Below, piece after piece: positions 1 through 10,690 of a stretch of DNA of 64,000 nt (position 1 is its first letter; each line of letters opens with the position of its first letter). Under the pieces are notes generated by a model. It was not told where the DNA came from. It did not search any database and saw only the letters and a list, made by a program, of their open reading frames with translations. Source of the DNA: Ariolimax columbianus (lineage: Eukaryota; Mollusca; Gastropoda; Stylommatophora; Arionidae); contig JAVGWX010000011.1 in the NCBI GenBank assembly GCA_036924085.1, forward strand, positions 38,683,470-38,747,469, written 5' to 3'. A program made the position numbers and the translations under genes.

Positions 1-19
1 TCTTAGAAACATAAAATAA

Positions 20-437
20 TAAGCGTCTACCGACCAGAGGCATGCACTAGTTGTTCGAGGAAGCGATTTTCTTGCATGTGAACGACGTAGCCAGCCCACT
101 TAATCTGAGCCTACTGTAACTGTGTGAATGCTCTGCATTTTTGCCATTTTGAGTTGTCTCGTCCCTTGTCCTGCCATTGTTTTATCAACAATATACTGAG
201 GCACCTTGTCTGGAAGTGGTTTATTTTCATAACATACTTGCTGTACACAGTCCACGTCTCCCTGGCATACAGAAGTGCGGTAACCACTGCGGCGCGGTAG
301 ACTTTGAATTTCGTATCCAGGCGTTTACCCTTCCGATTCAACACGCTGTCACTCAGTCTCCCCAAAGCAACACTGGCCTTGGAGATTCTGTTGCTGACCT
401 CAGAGTCAACGGTAGTTTCTTCCCGAGGTTACTGTCA
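20..437 (-). mobile_element. RTE-like LINE fragment, RT C-terminal region
   Basis: The minus strand encodes the segment downstream of the RT palm in RTE-type LINEs: VLNRKGKRLDTK, then LLYARETWTV (normally LLYGCETWTV), then WQDK, and after an in-frame stop a WAGYV-like 'WxGHV' box. Stops and substitutions mark it as dead. No endonuclease or YADD box is present, so it is a 3' fragment. It abuts a second LINE end at about 437. RT identity is secure from motif order; assignment to the RTE clade is by resemblance only. Confidence 0.7.
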
Positions 438-1165
438 CGATTGTCTGTTATAACTTAACTTAACGTCTTTATACTGGTTAAGAAGACTCTGCAGAGTCTG
501 CATACAAACCAGTTTAATTAACATTACCTTGCTCTAAAAGCTATGCGCATCTAATATATTCTGAAATGCATTAACTGTCCCTGCCTCCACTACTTCCTGT
601 GGCAATGCATTCCAAGCACTTAGCACTCTCTGACTAACAAAATATTTTCTAATATCTAATCTCGACCATTCTTTAGTTAATTTGTAGCAATTTCCTCTTG
701 TTCTTGTAGGTGGTATTTTGAAAAAAAAACTTGTTATAGTCTAATTTATCCGTTCCATTGATTATCCTATAAACCTGTATTGTCACTTCGAATTCTTCTC
801 TTTTCAAGGCAATGTAGACCGGTTTTTCTTAGTATTTCCTCATAACTGTATTTCTGGAATCCCACTATCATCATTGTCACTCTTTTCTGTATCCTTTCCA
901 GCATGTTTATGTCTCCTTTATGATAAGGACTCCACACCTGTACACAGTACTCCAATCTAGGTCTAACTAATGCTTTATAAAGTTTGACTATCACTTCCTT
1001 GCTCCTATGTTTAATATTTCTTTTTTATCGTACCTAACATTGCATTTGTCTTTTTCACTTCTACCTGAACTTGCTCACTCACCTTACTTGTATGATCTAT
1101 TATAACTCCTAGGTCCCTTTCCTTATCAATCTTTCTAATATTGTGATCTCCTGATACATGCTAAG
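438..1165 (-). mobile_element. CR1/L2-like LINE 3' end
   Basis: Reading on the minus strand gives DLGVIID, then KKTNAMLG, a frameshift, then LYKALVRPRLEYCVQVW and LEKRRIR, which is the canonical order after the RT domain of CR1-like LINEs. The terminal part (about 640 to 438) carries the degraded final coding segment and a 3' end reading TTAAGTTAAGTTA. A second, independently decayed copy of this family lies at 54540-55070, and a bare 3' tail at 54180-54245. Several frameshifts and stops make it a pseudogene. Confidence 0.75.
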
Positions 1166-1171
1166 CCATAT

Positions 1172-1320
1172 TTTCAGGGTTTGGTAACGGGAGCTTGAGA
1201 ACGTTCAGGGTTTTATAGCTGGAGTTTGAGAACGTTCAGGGTTTGGTAGCGGATGATTGAGAACTTTCAGGGTTTGGTAGCGGGAGGTTGAGAACACACG
1301 ATGAAGAGGAAAGACGAATG
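1172..1320 (+). repeat. Tandem repeat of the repeat-X 3' end (about 38 bp x 4)
   Basis: Four head-to-tail units share TTCAGGGTTTGGTAGCGGGA followed by TTGAGAAC. The same string occurs once, just before the (GAA)n tail, in the dispersed repeat X copies at 19085-19317, 62930-63060 and 63090-63430. The array ends in a GAAGAGGAAAGACGAA stretch that resembles a decayed GAA tail. Confidence 0.75.
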
Positions 1321-1329
1321 AGCTAACAG

Positions 1330-1615
1330 CTAGCGACTCATAGCTAGCTGCTTGAATCAAGGTCAGTGAGCCAAAAAGCAAACCAAGACCCTAATCTGTC
1401 AGCAAATTACGACCCTGGCAAGAAGATATCGCAGCAACGCTGTAAACTACGACACCAAGTCGCAACGTTTCAGGACGAACGCCAAAGAGAACGTAACAGA
1501 ACCGACTTTCTTGCACCAGAGCAGCCCTATATGAGGCCAGTCTCAGCCGACGACAGAGCAGGACCACCGTAACTCCCGCGGCAGCCGCGAGTTTTCTCCT
1601 GATTTAGTTATATAC
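1330..1615. other. No recognised feature
   Basis: A 68-codon open frame (1366-1572) has no recognisable motif, and I see no support for treating it as a gene. Confidence 0.4.
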
Positions 1616-1619
1616 CAAT

Positions 1620-1815
1620 TTACAGCCGGGTAGACAGGACGAAGCGGTCATACCACGGATGAACCCGCAGCAGTCAAACTCAAACACCACCTGATTTGAA
1701 CCTGGCACGTTACGATCATAAAGCAAGCTCCTAACCCGTAGACCACACGTTCCTCTTCCAAGTCTAATGAGTATTACGTTGATTGATGAGTGTAAGAATA
1801 AGGCGGAGACCACGT
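1620..1815 (-). mobile_element. Putative tRNA-headed SINE
   Basis: The minus strand begins with a tRNA-like head: GTGTGGTCTACGGGTTAGGA as a box A-like start and AGGTTCAAATC as a box B (RNA polymerase III internal promoter). About 110 bp of non-tRNA body follows. The head does not look like a functional tRNA. Only one copy was seen in the window, so family status is inferred. Confidence 0.45.
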
Positions 1816-2149
1816 AAATCGTACACAAAAAGGAGAGGGCATCCCCCCACGCCGGGAAACGACGGAGGTGGACAGATGAGATAAGATTGGATGATTCCGT
1901 TCACGAGTTCGCACATTTATTCTCGTTACGCGCGTTCATTTTTCGTAGCTTCTTGAACTGGTCGACATGCCATCGCTCTGACAGCTGAACTAATCTGTCT
2001 TAATCTTTTCTTTTGCGCCATCGCTCCGGCAATCTGTAGCAATTATTGATAAATTTGGCTGAGCTCTCCGGATTTCTCGAGCGAACGGCAGAAATGATTT
2101 TCAACCAGGTTAAAGCGGAGGTTCTGTTGGTAGTTCATCTTCGCTGTTC

Positions 2150-2401
2150 GTTTTTAAACTCCCGCTGCCAGGCCATGAAAAGATTATGTAAGTAGCAGAA
2201 TGTTGTGCAAGGAAACGGTTTCTATTGTTTCATGGTTTACAGATTGACTGTGATATTTACACCTTTCGGTCCGACACATCCGACTTCAGCTGAGATTTTG
2301 GGGTACCGCGTTAGCTTTCCCTCTTCGATCCCGTCTCCTTAGCCAGTCTCTCCTGTTGTAGCACATTTTCCAGGATCTCCGCGTAGAGGTAGAAAAGGGT
2401 C
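2150..2401 (-). mobile_element. Dispersed repeat X (SINE-like), copy 2
   Basis: Matches the X consensus in order (given on the minus strand): CACCTCTACGCGGAGATCCTG-type segment, GGGAAAGCTAACGCGGTACC, the core GCTGAAGTCGGATGTGTCGG, then CAGTCAATCTGTAAACCATG and GGCAGCGGGAGTTT. Other copies lie at 10475-10690, 19085-19317, 46717-47470, 62930-63060 and 63090-63430. Its upstream end passes directly into the 32-bp array at 2402. Confidence 0.75.
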
Positions 2402-2808
2402 TTGGCAGTTCTGGGTCGCTACCCTGGGGCTGGCAGTCAGCTTTGGGTCGCTACCCTGGAGCTGGCAGTCAGCTTTGGGTCGCTATTCTGGAGCTGGCAG
2501 TTCTTGGTCGCTACCCTGGGACTGGCAGTCAGCTTTGGGTCGCTACTCTGGGGCTGGCAGTCAGCTTTGGGTCGCTACCCTGGGGCTGGCAGTCAGCTTT
2601 GGGTCGCTACCCTGGAGCTCTCAGTCAGCTTTGGGTCCCTACTCTGGAGCTGGCAGTCAGCTTTGGGTCGCTACTCTGGAGCTGGCAGTCAGCTTTGGGT
2701 CGCTACTCTGGAGCTGGCAGTCAGCTTTGGGTCGCTACCCTGGAGCTGGCAGTTCTTGGTCGCTACCCTGGAGCTGGCAGTCAGCTTTGGGTCGCTACAT
2801 CTAATGCA
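2402..2808. repeat. 32-bp minisatellite derived from repeat X
   Basis: About 13 units of GCTGGCAGTCAGCTTTGGGT plus CGCTACCCTGGA, some shortened to GGCAGTTCTTGGTCGC. The single-copy equivalent is inside repeat X at 63345-63400 (GCTAGCAGTCAGCTATGGGT then CGCTGACC). The array therefore looks like a local amplification of the 5' part of X copy 2. Open frames here are a by-product of the repeat. Confidence 0.85.
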
Positions 2809-3559
2809 TTCCTCAGCAAATCAATCGATGAAGTTTGTAAAATATAGTTGCAGTGCGGGAGAGTGTTGCCTCAATTTGGCGGGGCACGGAACTTACAACC
2901 ACGAATAGTCGTTTTAGTTATATCGACATGTATTTGTCCTTTTCTGCATAGCAGCTGTCGTAGATTTCTCCACGATAAAGGCTGATTCTATGCCTTTTTG
3001 GTCTGGTCTAGTTGAGGCCTCGTGTTCTTGAAAAAGGCTGTTTGAATTAATTTTTTGCTCGAAATCAAGTCCATTCGTTTGTCCGTTCCATCATTGACAC
3101 AGGTGAAAAGCTTGCTAAGTGCAGAGCAGATTGGAATGATGTCTCTATAATCTCTAAATCCTGGTATTTAACCAGGCACTTGTGTCTGATGTGAGGTAGC
3201 CTTTTGTTGAGTAAATCCATTTCGCTCGTTTGCCTTGGTTTACAATGATGGACCCAGATCCTCCTTCTGGCCATCGCTCCACCTCAGCCTCAGTCGCCAG
3301 CTGTGGCGTCTGTAGGACCATCACGACGTGTCAATCTGTTAACCGGCGTGCTCACCCCGTGGCGGGCCCAGTCTTTATTTTCTTAAAGTGTCAGTGATGT
3401 CAGTAAAGGAAGTTCGATGTTTGATCTCCGCATTGCGGTTTTGGTTCCGAATGGACCTCTTCGATGTTATTCTCCCCATCCCAACGCTGAATGAATGTTC
3501 CAGAAACAATTCTCCGTGTAGAATACAAGATAATCATCATTATAATCGTTTTGATCAGT
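2809..3559. other. No recognised feature
   Basis: Unique-looking DNA between two arrays. Short open frames on the minus strand (3065-3274 and 3400-3600) carry no motif I recognise. Confidence 0.4.
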
Positions 3560-6500
3560 TCTAAGGCTGGGTGTGAGGGTGTCTTATCATGTCTCTCCAT
3601 TTGACCCTATCCTTTGGTTGATCAGTCCTAAGACCAGTTGTAAGGGTGTCTTATCATGTCTCTTCATTTGACCCTATCCTTTGGTTGATCAGTCCTAAGA
3701 CCAGTTGTAAGGGTGTCTTATCATGTCTCTCCATTTGACACTATCCTTTGGTTGATCAGTTGTAAAGTTGTCTGAGCGTGTCTCTCCATTTGACCCTTTC
3801 ATTTGGTTGATCAATTCTGAAACCGGTTGTAATGGTGTCTTTTCGTGTCTCTCCATTTGACACTATCCTTTGGTTGATCAGTTGTAAAGTTGTCGGAGCA
3901 TGTCTCTCCATTTGACCCTTTCATTTGGTTGATCAATTCTGAAACTGGTTGTAATGGTGTCTTTTCGTGTCTCTCCATTTGACCCTATCCTTTGGTTGAT
4001 CAGTCCTAAGACCAGTTGTAAGGTTGTCTTATCATGTCTCTCTATTTGACACTATCCTTTGGTTGATCAGTTGTAAAGTTGTCTGAGCGTGTCTCTCCAT
4101 TTGACCCTTTCATTTGGTTGATCAATTCTGAAACCGGTTGTAATGGTGTCTTTTCGTGTCTCTCCATTAGACCCTATCCTTTGGTTGATCAGTCCTAAGA
4201 CCAGTTGTAAGGTTGTCTTATCATGTCTCTCCATTTGACACTATCCTTTGGTTGATCAGTTCTAAAGTTGTCTGAGCGTGTCTCTCCATTTGACCCTTTC
4301 ATTTGGTTGATCAATTCTGAAACCGGTTGTAATGGTGTCTTTTCGTGTCTCTCCATTTGACACTATCCTTTTGTTGATCAGTTGTAAAGTTGTCTGAGCA
4401 TGTCTCTCAATTTGACCCTTTCATTTGGTTGATCAATTCTGAAACCGGTTGTAATGGTGTCTTTTCGTGTCTCTCCATTTGACACTATCCTTTGGTTGAT
4501 CAGTTGTAAAGTTGTCTGAGCATGTCTCTCCATTTGACCCTTTCATTTGGTTGATCAATTCTGAAACCGGTTGTAATGGTGTCTTTTCGTATCTCCATTT
4601 GACACTATCCTTTGGTTGATCAGTTGTAAAGTTGTCTGAGCATGTCTCTCCATTTGACCCTTTCATTCGGTTGATCAATTCTGAAACCGGTTGTAATGGT
4701 GTCTTTTCGTGTCTCTCTATTTGACACTATCCTTTGGTTGATCAGTTGTAAGGGTGTCTTATCATGTCTCTCCATTTGACACTATCCTTTGGTTGATCAG
4801 TTGTAAAGTTGCCTGAGCATGTCTCTCCATTTGACCCTTTCATTTGGTTGATCAATTCTGAAACCGGTTGTAATGGTGTCTTTTCGTGTCTCTCCATTTG
4901 ACACTATCCTTTGGTTGATCAGTTGTAAAGTTGTCTGAGCATGTCTCTCCATTTGACCCTTTCATTTGGTTGATCAATTCTGAAACCGGTTGTAATGGTG
5001 TCTTTTCGTGTCTCTCCATTTGACACTATCCTTTGGTTGATCAGTTGTAAGGTTGTCTTATCATGTCTCTCCATTTGACACTATCCTTGGTTGATCAGTC
5101 CTAAGACCAGTTGTAAGGTTGTCTTATCATGTCTCTCTATTTGACACTATCCTTTGGTTGATCAGTTGTAAAGTTGTCTGAGCATGTCTCTCCATTTGAC
5201 CCTTTCATTTGGTTGATCAATTCTGAAACCGGTTGTAATGGTGTCTTTTCGTGTCTCTCCATTTGACACTATCCTTTGGTTGATCAGTTGTAAAGTTGTC
5301 TGAGCGTGTCTCTCCATTTGACCCTTTGATTTGGTTAATCAATTCTGAAACCGGTTGTAATGGTGTCTTTTCGTGTCTCTCCATTTAACACTATCCTTTG
5401 GTTGATTAGTCCTAAGACCAGTTGTAAGGTTGTCTTATCATGTCTCTCCATTTGACACTATCCTTTGGTTGATCAGTTCTAAAGTTGTCTGAGCGTGTCT
5501 CTCCATTTGACCCTTTCATTTGGTTGATCAATTCTGAAACCGGTTGTAATGGTGTCTTTTCGTGTCTCTCCATTTGACACTATCCTTTTGTTGATCAGTT
5601 GTAAAGTTGTCTGAGCATGTCTCTCAATTTGACCCTTTCATTTGGTTGATCAATTCTGAAACCGGTTGTAATGGTGTCTTTTCGTGTCTCTCTATTTGAC
5701 ACTATCCTTTGGTTGATCAGTTGTAAGGGTGTCTTATCATGTCTCTCCATTTGACACTATCCTTTGGTTGATCAGTTGTAAAGTTGCCTGAGCATGTCTC
5801 TCCATTTGACCCTTTCATTTGGTTGATCAATTCTGAAACCGGTTGTAATGGTGTCTTTTCGTGTCTCTCCATTTGACACTATCCTTTGGTTGATCAGTTG
5901 TAAAGTTGTCTGAGCATGTCTCTCCATTTGACCCTTTCATTTGGTTGATCAATTCTGAAACCGGTTGTAATGGTGTCTTTTCGTGTCTCTCCATTTGACA
6001 CTATCCTTTGGTTGATCAGTTGTAAGGTTGTCTTATCATGTCTCTCCATTTGACACTATCCTTGGTTGATCAGTCCTAAGACCAGTTGTAAGGTTGTCTT
6101 ATCATGTCTCTCTATTTGACACTATCCTTTGGTTGATCAGTTGTAAAGTTGTCTGAGCATGTCTCTCCATTTGACCCTTTCATTTGGTTGATCAATTCTG
6201 AAACCGGTTGTAATGGTGTCTTTTCGTGTCTCTCCATTTGACACTATCCTTTGGTTGATCAGTTGTAAAGTTGTCTGAGCGTGTCTCTCCATTTGACCCT
6301 TTGATTTGGTTAATCAATTCTGAAACCGGTTGTAATGGTGTCTTTTCGTGTCTCTCCATTTAACACTATCCTTTGGTTGATTAGTCCTAAGACCAGTTGT
6401 AAGGTTGTCTTATCATGTCTCTCCATTTGACACTATCCTTTGGTTGATCAGTTCTAAAGTTGTCTGAGCGTGTCTCTCCATTTGACCCTTTCATTTGGTT

Positions 6501-7610
6501 GATCAATTCTGACACCGGTTGTAATGGTGTCTTTTCGTGTCTCTCCATTTGACACTATCCTTTGGTTGATCAGGTGTAAAGTTGTCTTAGCATGTCTCTC
6601 CATTTGACCTTTCCTTTGGTTTATCAATTCTGAAACCGGTTGTAATGGTGTCTTTTCGTGTCTCTCCATTTGACCCTATCCTTTGGTTGATCAGTCCTAT
6701 GACCAGTTGTAAGGTTATTTTATCATGTCTCTCCATTTGACACTATCCTTTGGTTGATCAATTGTAAAGTTGTCTGAGCATGTCTCTCCATTTGACCCTT
6801 TCATTTGGTTGATCAATTCTGAAACCGGTTGTAATGGTGTCTTTTCGTGTCTCTCCATTTGACACTATCCTTTTGTTGATCAGTTGTAAAGTTGTCTGAG
6901 AATGTCTCTCCATTTGACCCTTTTATTTGGTTGTTCAATTCTGAAACCGGTTGTAATGGTGTCTTTTCGTGTCTCTCTATTTGACACTATCCTTTGGTTG
7001 ATCAGTTGTAAGGGTGTCTTATCATGTCTCTCCATTAGACACTATCTTTTGGTTGATCAATTCTGAAACCGGTTGTAATGGTGTCTTTTCGTGTCTCTCC
7101 ATTTGACACTATCCTTTGGTTGATCAGTTGTAAAGTTGTCTTATCATGTCTCTCCATTTGACCCTTTCATTTGGTTGATCAATTCTGAAACCGGTTGTAA
7201 TGGTGTATTTTCGTGTCTCTCTATTTGACACTATCCTTTGGTTGATCAGTTGTAAGGGTGTCTTATCATGTCTCTCCATTAGACACTATCCTTTGGTTGA
7301 TCAATTCTGAAACCGGTTGTAATGGTGTCTTTTCGTGTCTCTCCATTTGACACTATCCTTTGGTTGATCAGTTGTAAAGTTGTCTTATCATGTCTCTCCA
7401 TTTGACCCTTTCATTTGGAAGATCAATCCTGAAACCGGTTGTAATGGTGTCTTTTAGTGTCTCTCCATTTGACACTATCCTTTGGTTGATCAGTTGTAAG
7501 GGTGTCTTATCATGTCTCTCCATTTGACACTATCCTTTGGTTGATCAGTCCTAAGACGGTTGTAAGGTTGTTTAAGCATGACACTCCATTTGACCCTATC
7601 CTCTCTGCAC
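3560..7610. repeat. 4-kb satellite of alternating 55- and 67-bp units
   Basis: Units share GTCTCTCCATTTGACMCT and TTTGGTTGATCA. One type (about 67 bp) carries TTCTGAAACCGGTTGTAATG, the other (about 55 bp) carries GTTGTAAAGTTGTCTGAGC, giving a composite near 122 bp. A higher-order repeat of 975 bp is visible: variant marks at 4711 and 5326 recur at 5686 and 6301. On the minus strand a unit reads DSVKWRDMIRHPYNW, the typical extreme C-terminus of a LINE polyprotein, and the flanking sequence at 7611-7975 is such a LINE end. Confidence 0.9.
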
Positions 7611-7975
7611 TTCTCTTCATTTCAGCATAGATTCGAACTTTAATTTCTCTCATGCCTGAGATTTAATGTTGATCGTCCGCCTCCAACTTTCCCCTGGATC
7701 TCGGACTCTAGTATCTTCTGTAAAAGACTTTAAAGCTGCATATTGCGTGCCAGCCAATTCAATCTTAGTTTTTGAATCATTTTCAATCCATGTCCTTGTG
7801 CATCTACTTCAGTGAGATAGTTGTAGTTGGAGCTTATTTATTTCAACAAGAGTTCAATAATTATTAGTTTTCTCAAACTCAATCTAGACCAAGGGCCGTA
7901 CGAGGATAGGTTGAATGGTCCACGGGATGTTCCTTAGTAAAACTTGTAGTCTTTTTTTTTTCTTCTGATGGGGAC
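7611..7975 (-). mobile_element. LINE C-terminal fragment next to the satellite
   Basis: Minus-strand pieces resemble the region after the RT thumb: NWLARNMQL (for NWxGHxxR), LLQKILESEIQGK and then a GR-rich stretch, and NEEKCREDRVKWSVM before the satellite starts. Two or more frameshifts and stops are present. It is the likely single-copy source of the 3560-7610 satellite because the DRVKW motif repeats in every unit. Confidence 0.55.
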
Positions 7976-8442
7976 TCAGTGGGCTCAAGGTAAGGTAGTG
8001 GTCTCAAGCTAAGTTAGTGGTCTCAATGTAAGGTAGTGGTCTCAAGGTAAGTTAGTGGTTACAAGGTAAGGTAGTGGTTTCAAGATAAGATAGTGGTTTC
8101 AAGGTAAGGTAGTGGTCTCAAGGTAAGTTAGTGGTTTCAAGATAAGATAGTGGTCTCAAGGTAAGGTAGGGGTCTCAAGGTAAGGTAGTGGTCTCAAGGT
8201 AAGGTATTGGTCTCAAGGTAAGGTAGTGGTCTCAAGGTAAGGTAGTGGTCTCAATGTAAGGTAGTGGTCTCAAGGTAAGGTAGGGGTCTCAAGGTAAGGT
8301 AGTGGTCTCAAGGTAAGGTAGTGGTCTCAAGGTAAGGTAGTGGTCTCAAGGTAAGGTAGTGGTTTCAAGATAAGATAGTGGTTTCAAGGTAAGGTAGTGG
8401 TCTCAATGTAAGGTAGTGGTCTCAAGATAAGGTAGTGGTCTC
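7976..8442. repeat. 19-bp minisatellite resembling a tRNA-like SINE head
   Basis: About 24 units of GTGGTCTCAAGGTAAGGTA with scattered substitutions (GGTTTCAAGATAAGATA and similar). The unit is 18/19 identical to the box A-bearing start of the tRNA-like element at 55312 (AGTGGTCTCGAGGTAAGGT). Confidence 0.9.
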
Positions 8443-8454
8443 AAGGTTTTTGTC

Positions 8455-9180
8455 ATAATAATGGTTAGTCAGAGCTCATCATCAGCAAATACCGTCTCTG
8501 GAACGGAGGTTGACGGTAGTCGATCTCAAATAATCGTTCTATATCCCTGACCAGGCTCAGTCAAACTGTGTCCCGACCACATCATGATATTGTCTATTCA
8601 TCTCTTGCCCTCTTCTCTCCAAAATAACTTTTAGCAAACTGTCATCGCGCTTGACATAACGAAAATATTTTATGTTTCCGGTTTTTTTATTTCCGTCAGA
8701 AGTATCTGTCACAGATGGAGTTGTTCCAGAACCTGATTATTGGTTTTCTTATCTTTCCAAGATACTCGTCCAAGTCTTCTGAAGACTCGCATTGCGAACG
8801 CCTGAATACGTTTCTCCGTTTTCTTTGTTAGGGTTCAGGTTTCTACTCCATGCTATAAAACTGAATGCACATGTCAATGAATGTTTCTTATTCTTAAGAT
8901 CTGACATATCTGCTTTGACGGAAGTGTAACAGCCATGTTGTTAAATGTATTTTTGGCCATTGCAATTCTGTCGCATTTACCATCGACCGACAAAAGTTTG
9001 CCAAGGTGTATATAGCTTGATACTTGTTCTTGAATTTCTCCATAAGGTGATAGGAAACTGTAATTGCTTTCTGGATTTTTGATTTCACTTCTCTGTCCAT
9101 CCGTTCATCTTGTGTGAACACGCTACCCAAGGCGTTTCTTCCCAATTGAAAGTTTTGCTTTTAAAAACAAAGCCCGCATT
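8455..9180 (-). mobile_element. LINE RT C-terminal fragment
   Basis: Minus strand: LGSVFTQDERMDREVKSKIQ (the 'YLGSxxTxDGRxxxEIxxRI' segment that follows the RT palm), then a decayed FYSMExxPEP region corresponding to LLYGxETWTL, then NVFRRSQCESSEDLDEYLG. The 3' end near 8490-8560 (CCGTCTCTGGAACGGAGGTT) resembles the 3' end at 17240-17290, so this and the 17.2-18.8 kb element are probably one family. Dead copy. Confidence 0.65.
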
Positions 9181-9464
9181 ACTCTAGTCTTGACATATCA
9201 TTTTTGCTGAGATAATTGGCAACCGGTTTTTCACCGCAGAGAAATGTGTCGTTTGTCGTTTTCCGTTTTCTTAAAGGTCAAAGGTGAAAGTCAGTCACAT
9301 GGGAACACTTGCCGTCAGGGATGAAGAGAACTCTTCATGCACTAAGCCGCAGCCAATGCGCTGTTTTTACCTTTCCAAACACATGCATCAGGTACCCGTC
9401 AGATACAGCTAGGTTGACTGGTTGAGCGGACCTACCAGGCACGAACCACTGCCCCAATGTTTTT

Positions 9465-9556
9465 TTGTTCGTCCGTGAACTCGAACCCTGACACTCTGTA
9501 ATCCCAGTTTAGTGAGCCTGCCTACTGTCGACTTAGCTACGCGCTCCACCAGTATA
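9465..9556 (-). mobile_element. tRNA-like SINE head
   Basis: The minus strand shows GCGCGTAGCTAAGTCGACAG (box A-like) and CAGGGTTCGAGTTCAC (box B) at tRNA-like spacing. A canonical cloverleaf is not evident, so it is read as a SINE head and not a tRNA gene. Confidence 0.45.
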
Positions 9557-9689
9557 ACGACTATTTTTTAAATGGACATGCCTAGAAGAGATAACAAATA
9601 CGTGTGCGTGTAGGGAGAATTGAAGTCTAAAAACGTTTAGGATTTGTGTGGATCTACTGTGGCGATGAAAACAGGGAATGTTAGCAAAG

Positions 9690-9950
9690 AAGCCTACATG
9701 CTGACCAGGGGGTTGAATCAGGGTCAGGCGCAACATACTGACCAAGACAACGCCTTTCTTCCATGTAACATAGTGTATTAAAGGCAATTTGTCTAACGAT
9801 ATGTGAATCGACGAGATCCCCATAGTAGTGAGCGTCGCGCATATGAAGTCAAGCATAGCACAACAGCCCGGAGGACACCGGTCCACTTTCATCAGCACTC
9901 TCAGAATGTTAGAAAAGCTACTGCAACCCTCAATCTTACACCCTTTTCAG
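9690..9950 (-). repeat. Dispersed repeat Y, inverted copy
   Basis: The minus strand matches the plus-strand copies at 9985-10237 and 48165-48480: GGGTTGCAGTAGCTTTTCTA, GTGCTGATGAAAGTGGACCG, GACGCTCACTACTATGGGGA, TTGGTCAGTATGTTGCGCCT. Together with the next copy it makes an inverted pair around about 35 bp. The 121-codon open frame through it is not treated as a gene. Confidence 0.8.
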
Positions 9951-9984
9951 GGCTAGCAAAAGAAAGTTGTTGTTGCGAATGCCC

Positions 9985-10237
9985 ACAATGAGTAAGTTTA
10001 CTCTTTTGTGCGCCCTGAAAGTGACGGGTTGCAGTAGCTTTCCTCACATCCCGTTCGTGCAGATGAAGGTGGACCGGGTCCTCCATGAGGTTGGGCTATG
10101 CTTGGCTTCATTTGTGTGTCCCTCACTACTACAAGGATCACGTCGATCCCTCACCTTGTTATCCTGGTAGCCATGAAAACAACACATTTGTAGGGAGAGC
10201 TGCGAGGAAGCCGTTATGGGGAGGGGGAGGGGGGTTG
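9985..10237 (+). repeat. Dispersed repeat Y, direct copy
   Basis: Carries GACGGGTTGCAGTAGCTTTC, CAGATGAAGGTGGACCGGGT and CCCTCACTACTACAAGGATC in the same order as copies 9690-9950 and 48165-48480. Its downstream end passes into a 37-bp array built from the Y end motif GGTCAGTATxTT...CTGACCCTGA. Confidence 0.8.
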
Positions 10238-10474
10238 GCCAGTATATTTTTACTGACCCTGACTAACATGTCTGATCAGTATATTTTTACTGACCCTGAC
10301 TAACATGTCTGATCAGTATGTTGTGCCTGACCCTGACTAACATTTCTGATCAGTATGTTGTGCCTGACCCTGACTAACATGTCTGATCAGTATGTTGTGC
10401 CTGACCCTGACTAACATGTCTGATCAGTATGTTGTGCCTGACCCTGACTAACATGTCTGATCAGTATGTTGTGG
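10238..10474. repeat. 37-bp minisatellite derived from repeat Y
   Basis: Six units of CTGACCCTGACTAACATGTC plus TGATCAGTATGTTGTGC; the first two units have TATATTTTTA instead of TGTTGTGC. The single-copy version is at the end of repeat Y (around 9700-9750 on the minus strand, and 48445-48475). Confidence 0.9.
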
Positions 10475-10690
10475 GATCAAGATCCTGAACAGCGCATGGG
10501 CTGCAGTGGTCAGCGACCTATAGCTGACTGCTATCGTCAGGGCCAGCGAACTAGAGCTGCCAAGACCCTTCTACACCTTCACGCGGTGATCCTGGATAAC
10601 AGGCTGAAGCAGGGCAGACTGGCTAAGGAGAAGGGATCGAAGAGGGAATGCTAACCCGGTACTAAAAAAATGCTTGCTTAAGTCTTCCCT
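10475..10690 (+). mobile_element. Repeat X, copy 3 (5' part)
   Basis: Matches the X copy at 63090-63430 (inverse strand) over ATGGGCTGCAGTGGTCAGCG, GGGCCAGCGAACTAGAGCTG, CACGCGGTGATCCTGGATAA and TGCTAACCCGGTACTAAAAA. A frame reading RTRAAKTLLHLH and RLAKEKGSK is kept in two copies, but there is no evidence that it is translated. The 3' half with the core and GAA tail is missing. Confidence 0.75.

Noticed and set aside
2402..2908. Three overlapping ORFs with LWVATLELAVSFGS repeats
   Set aside because: Out-of-phase reads of the 32-bp array derived from repeat X.
3560..8442. CRISPR array
   Set aside because: Repeats are contiguous tandem units without unique spacers, there are no cas genes, and the DNA is eukaryotic in character.
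9533..9898. 121-codon minus-strand ORF
   Set aside because: It lies across repeat Y and a tRNA-like head; the other Y copies do not preserve the frame.
10466..10654. 62-codon ORF in repeat X (RTRAAKTLLHLH) as a conserved small protein
   Set aside because: Partly kept in two copies, but stops and shifts in others and the SINE-like structure argue against translation.
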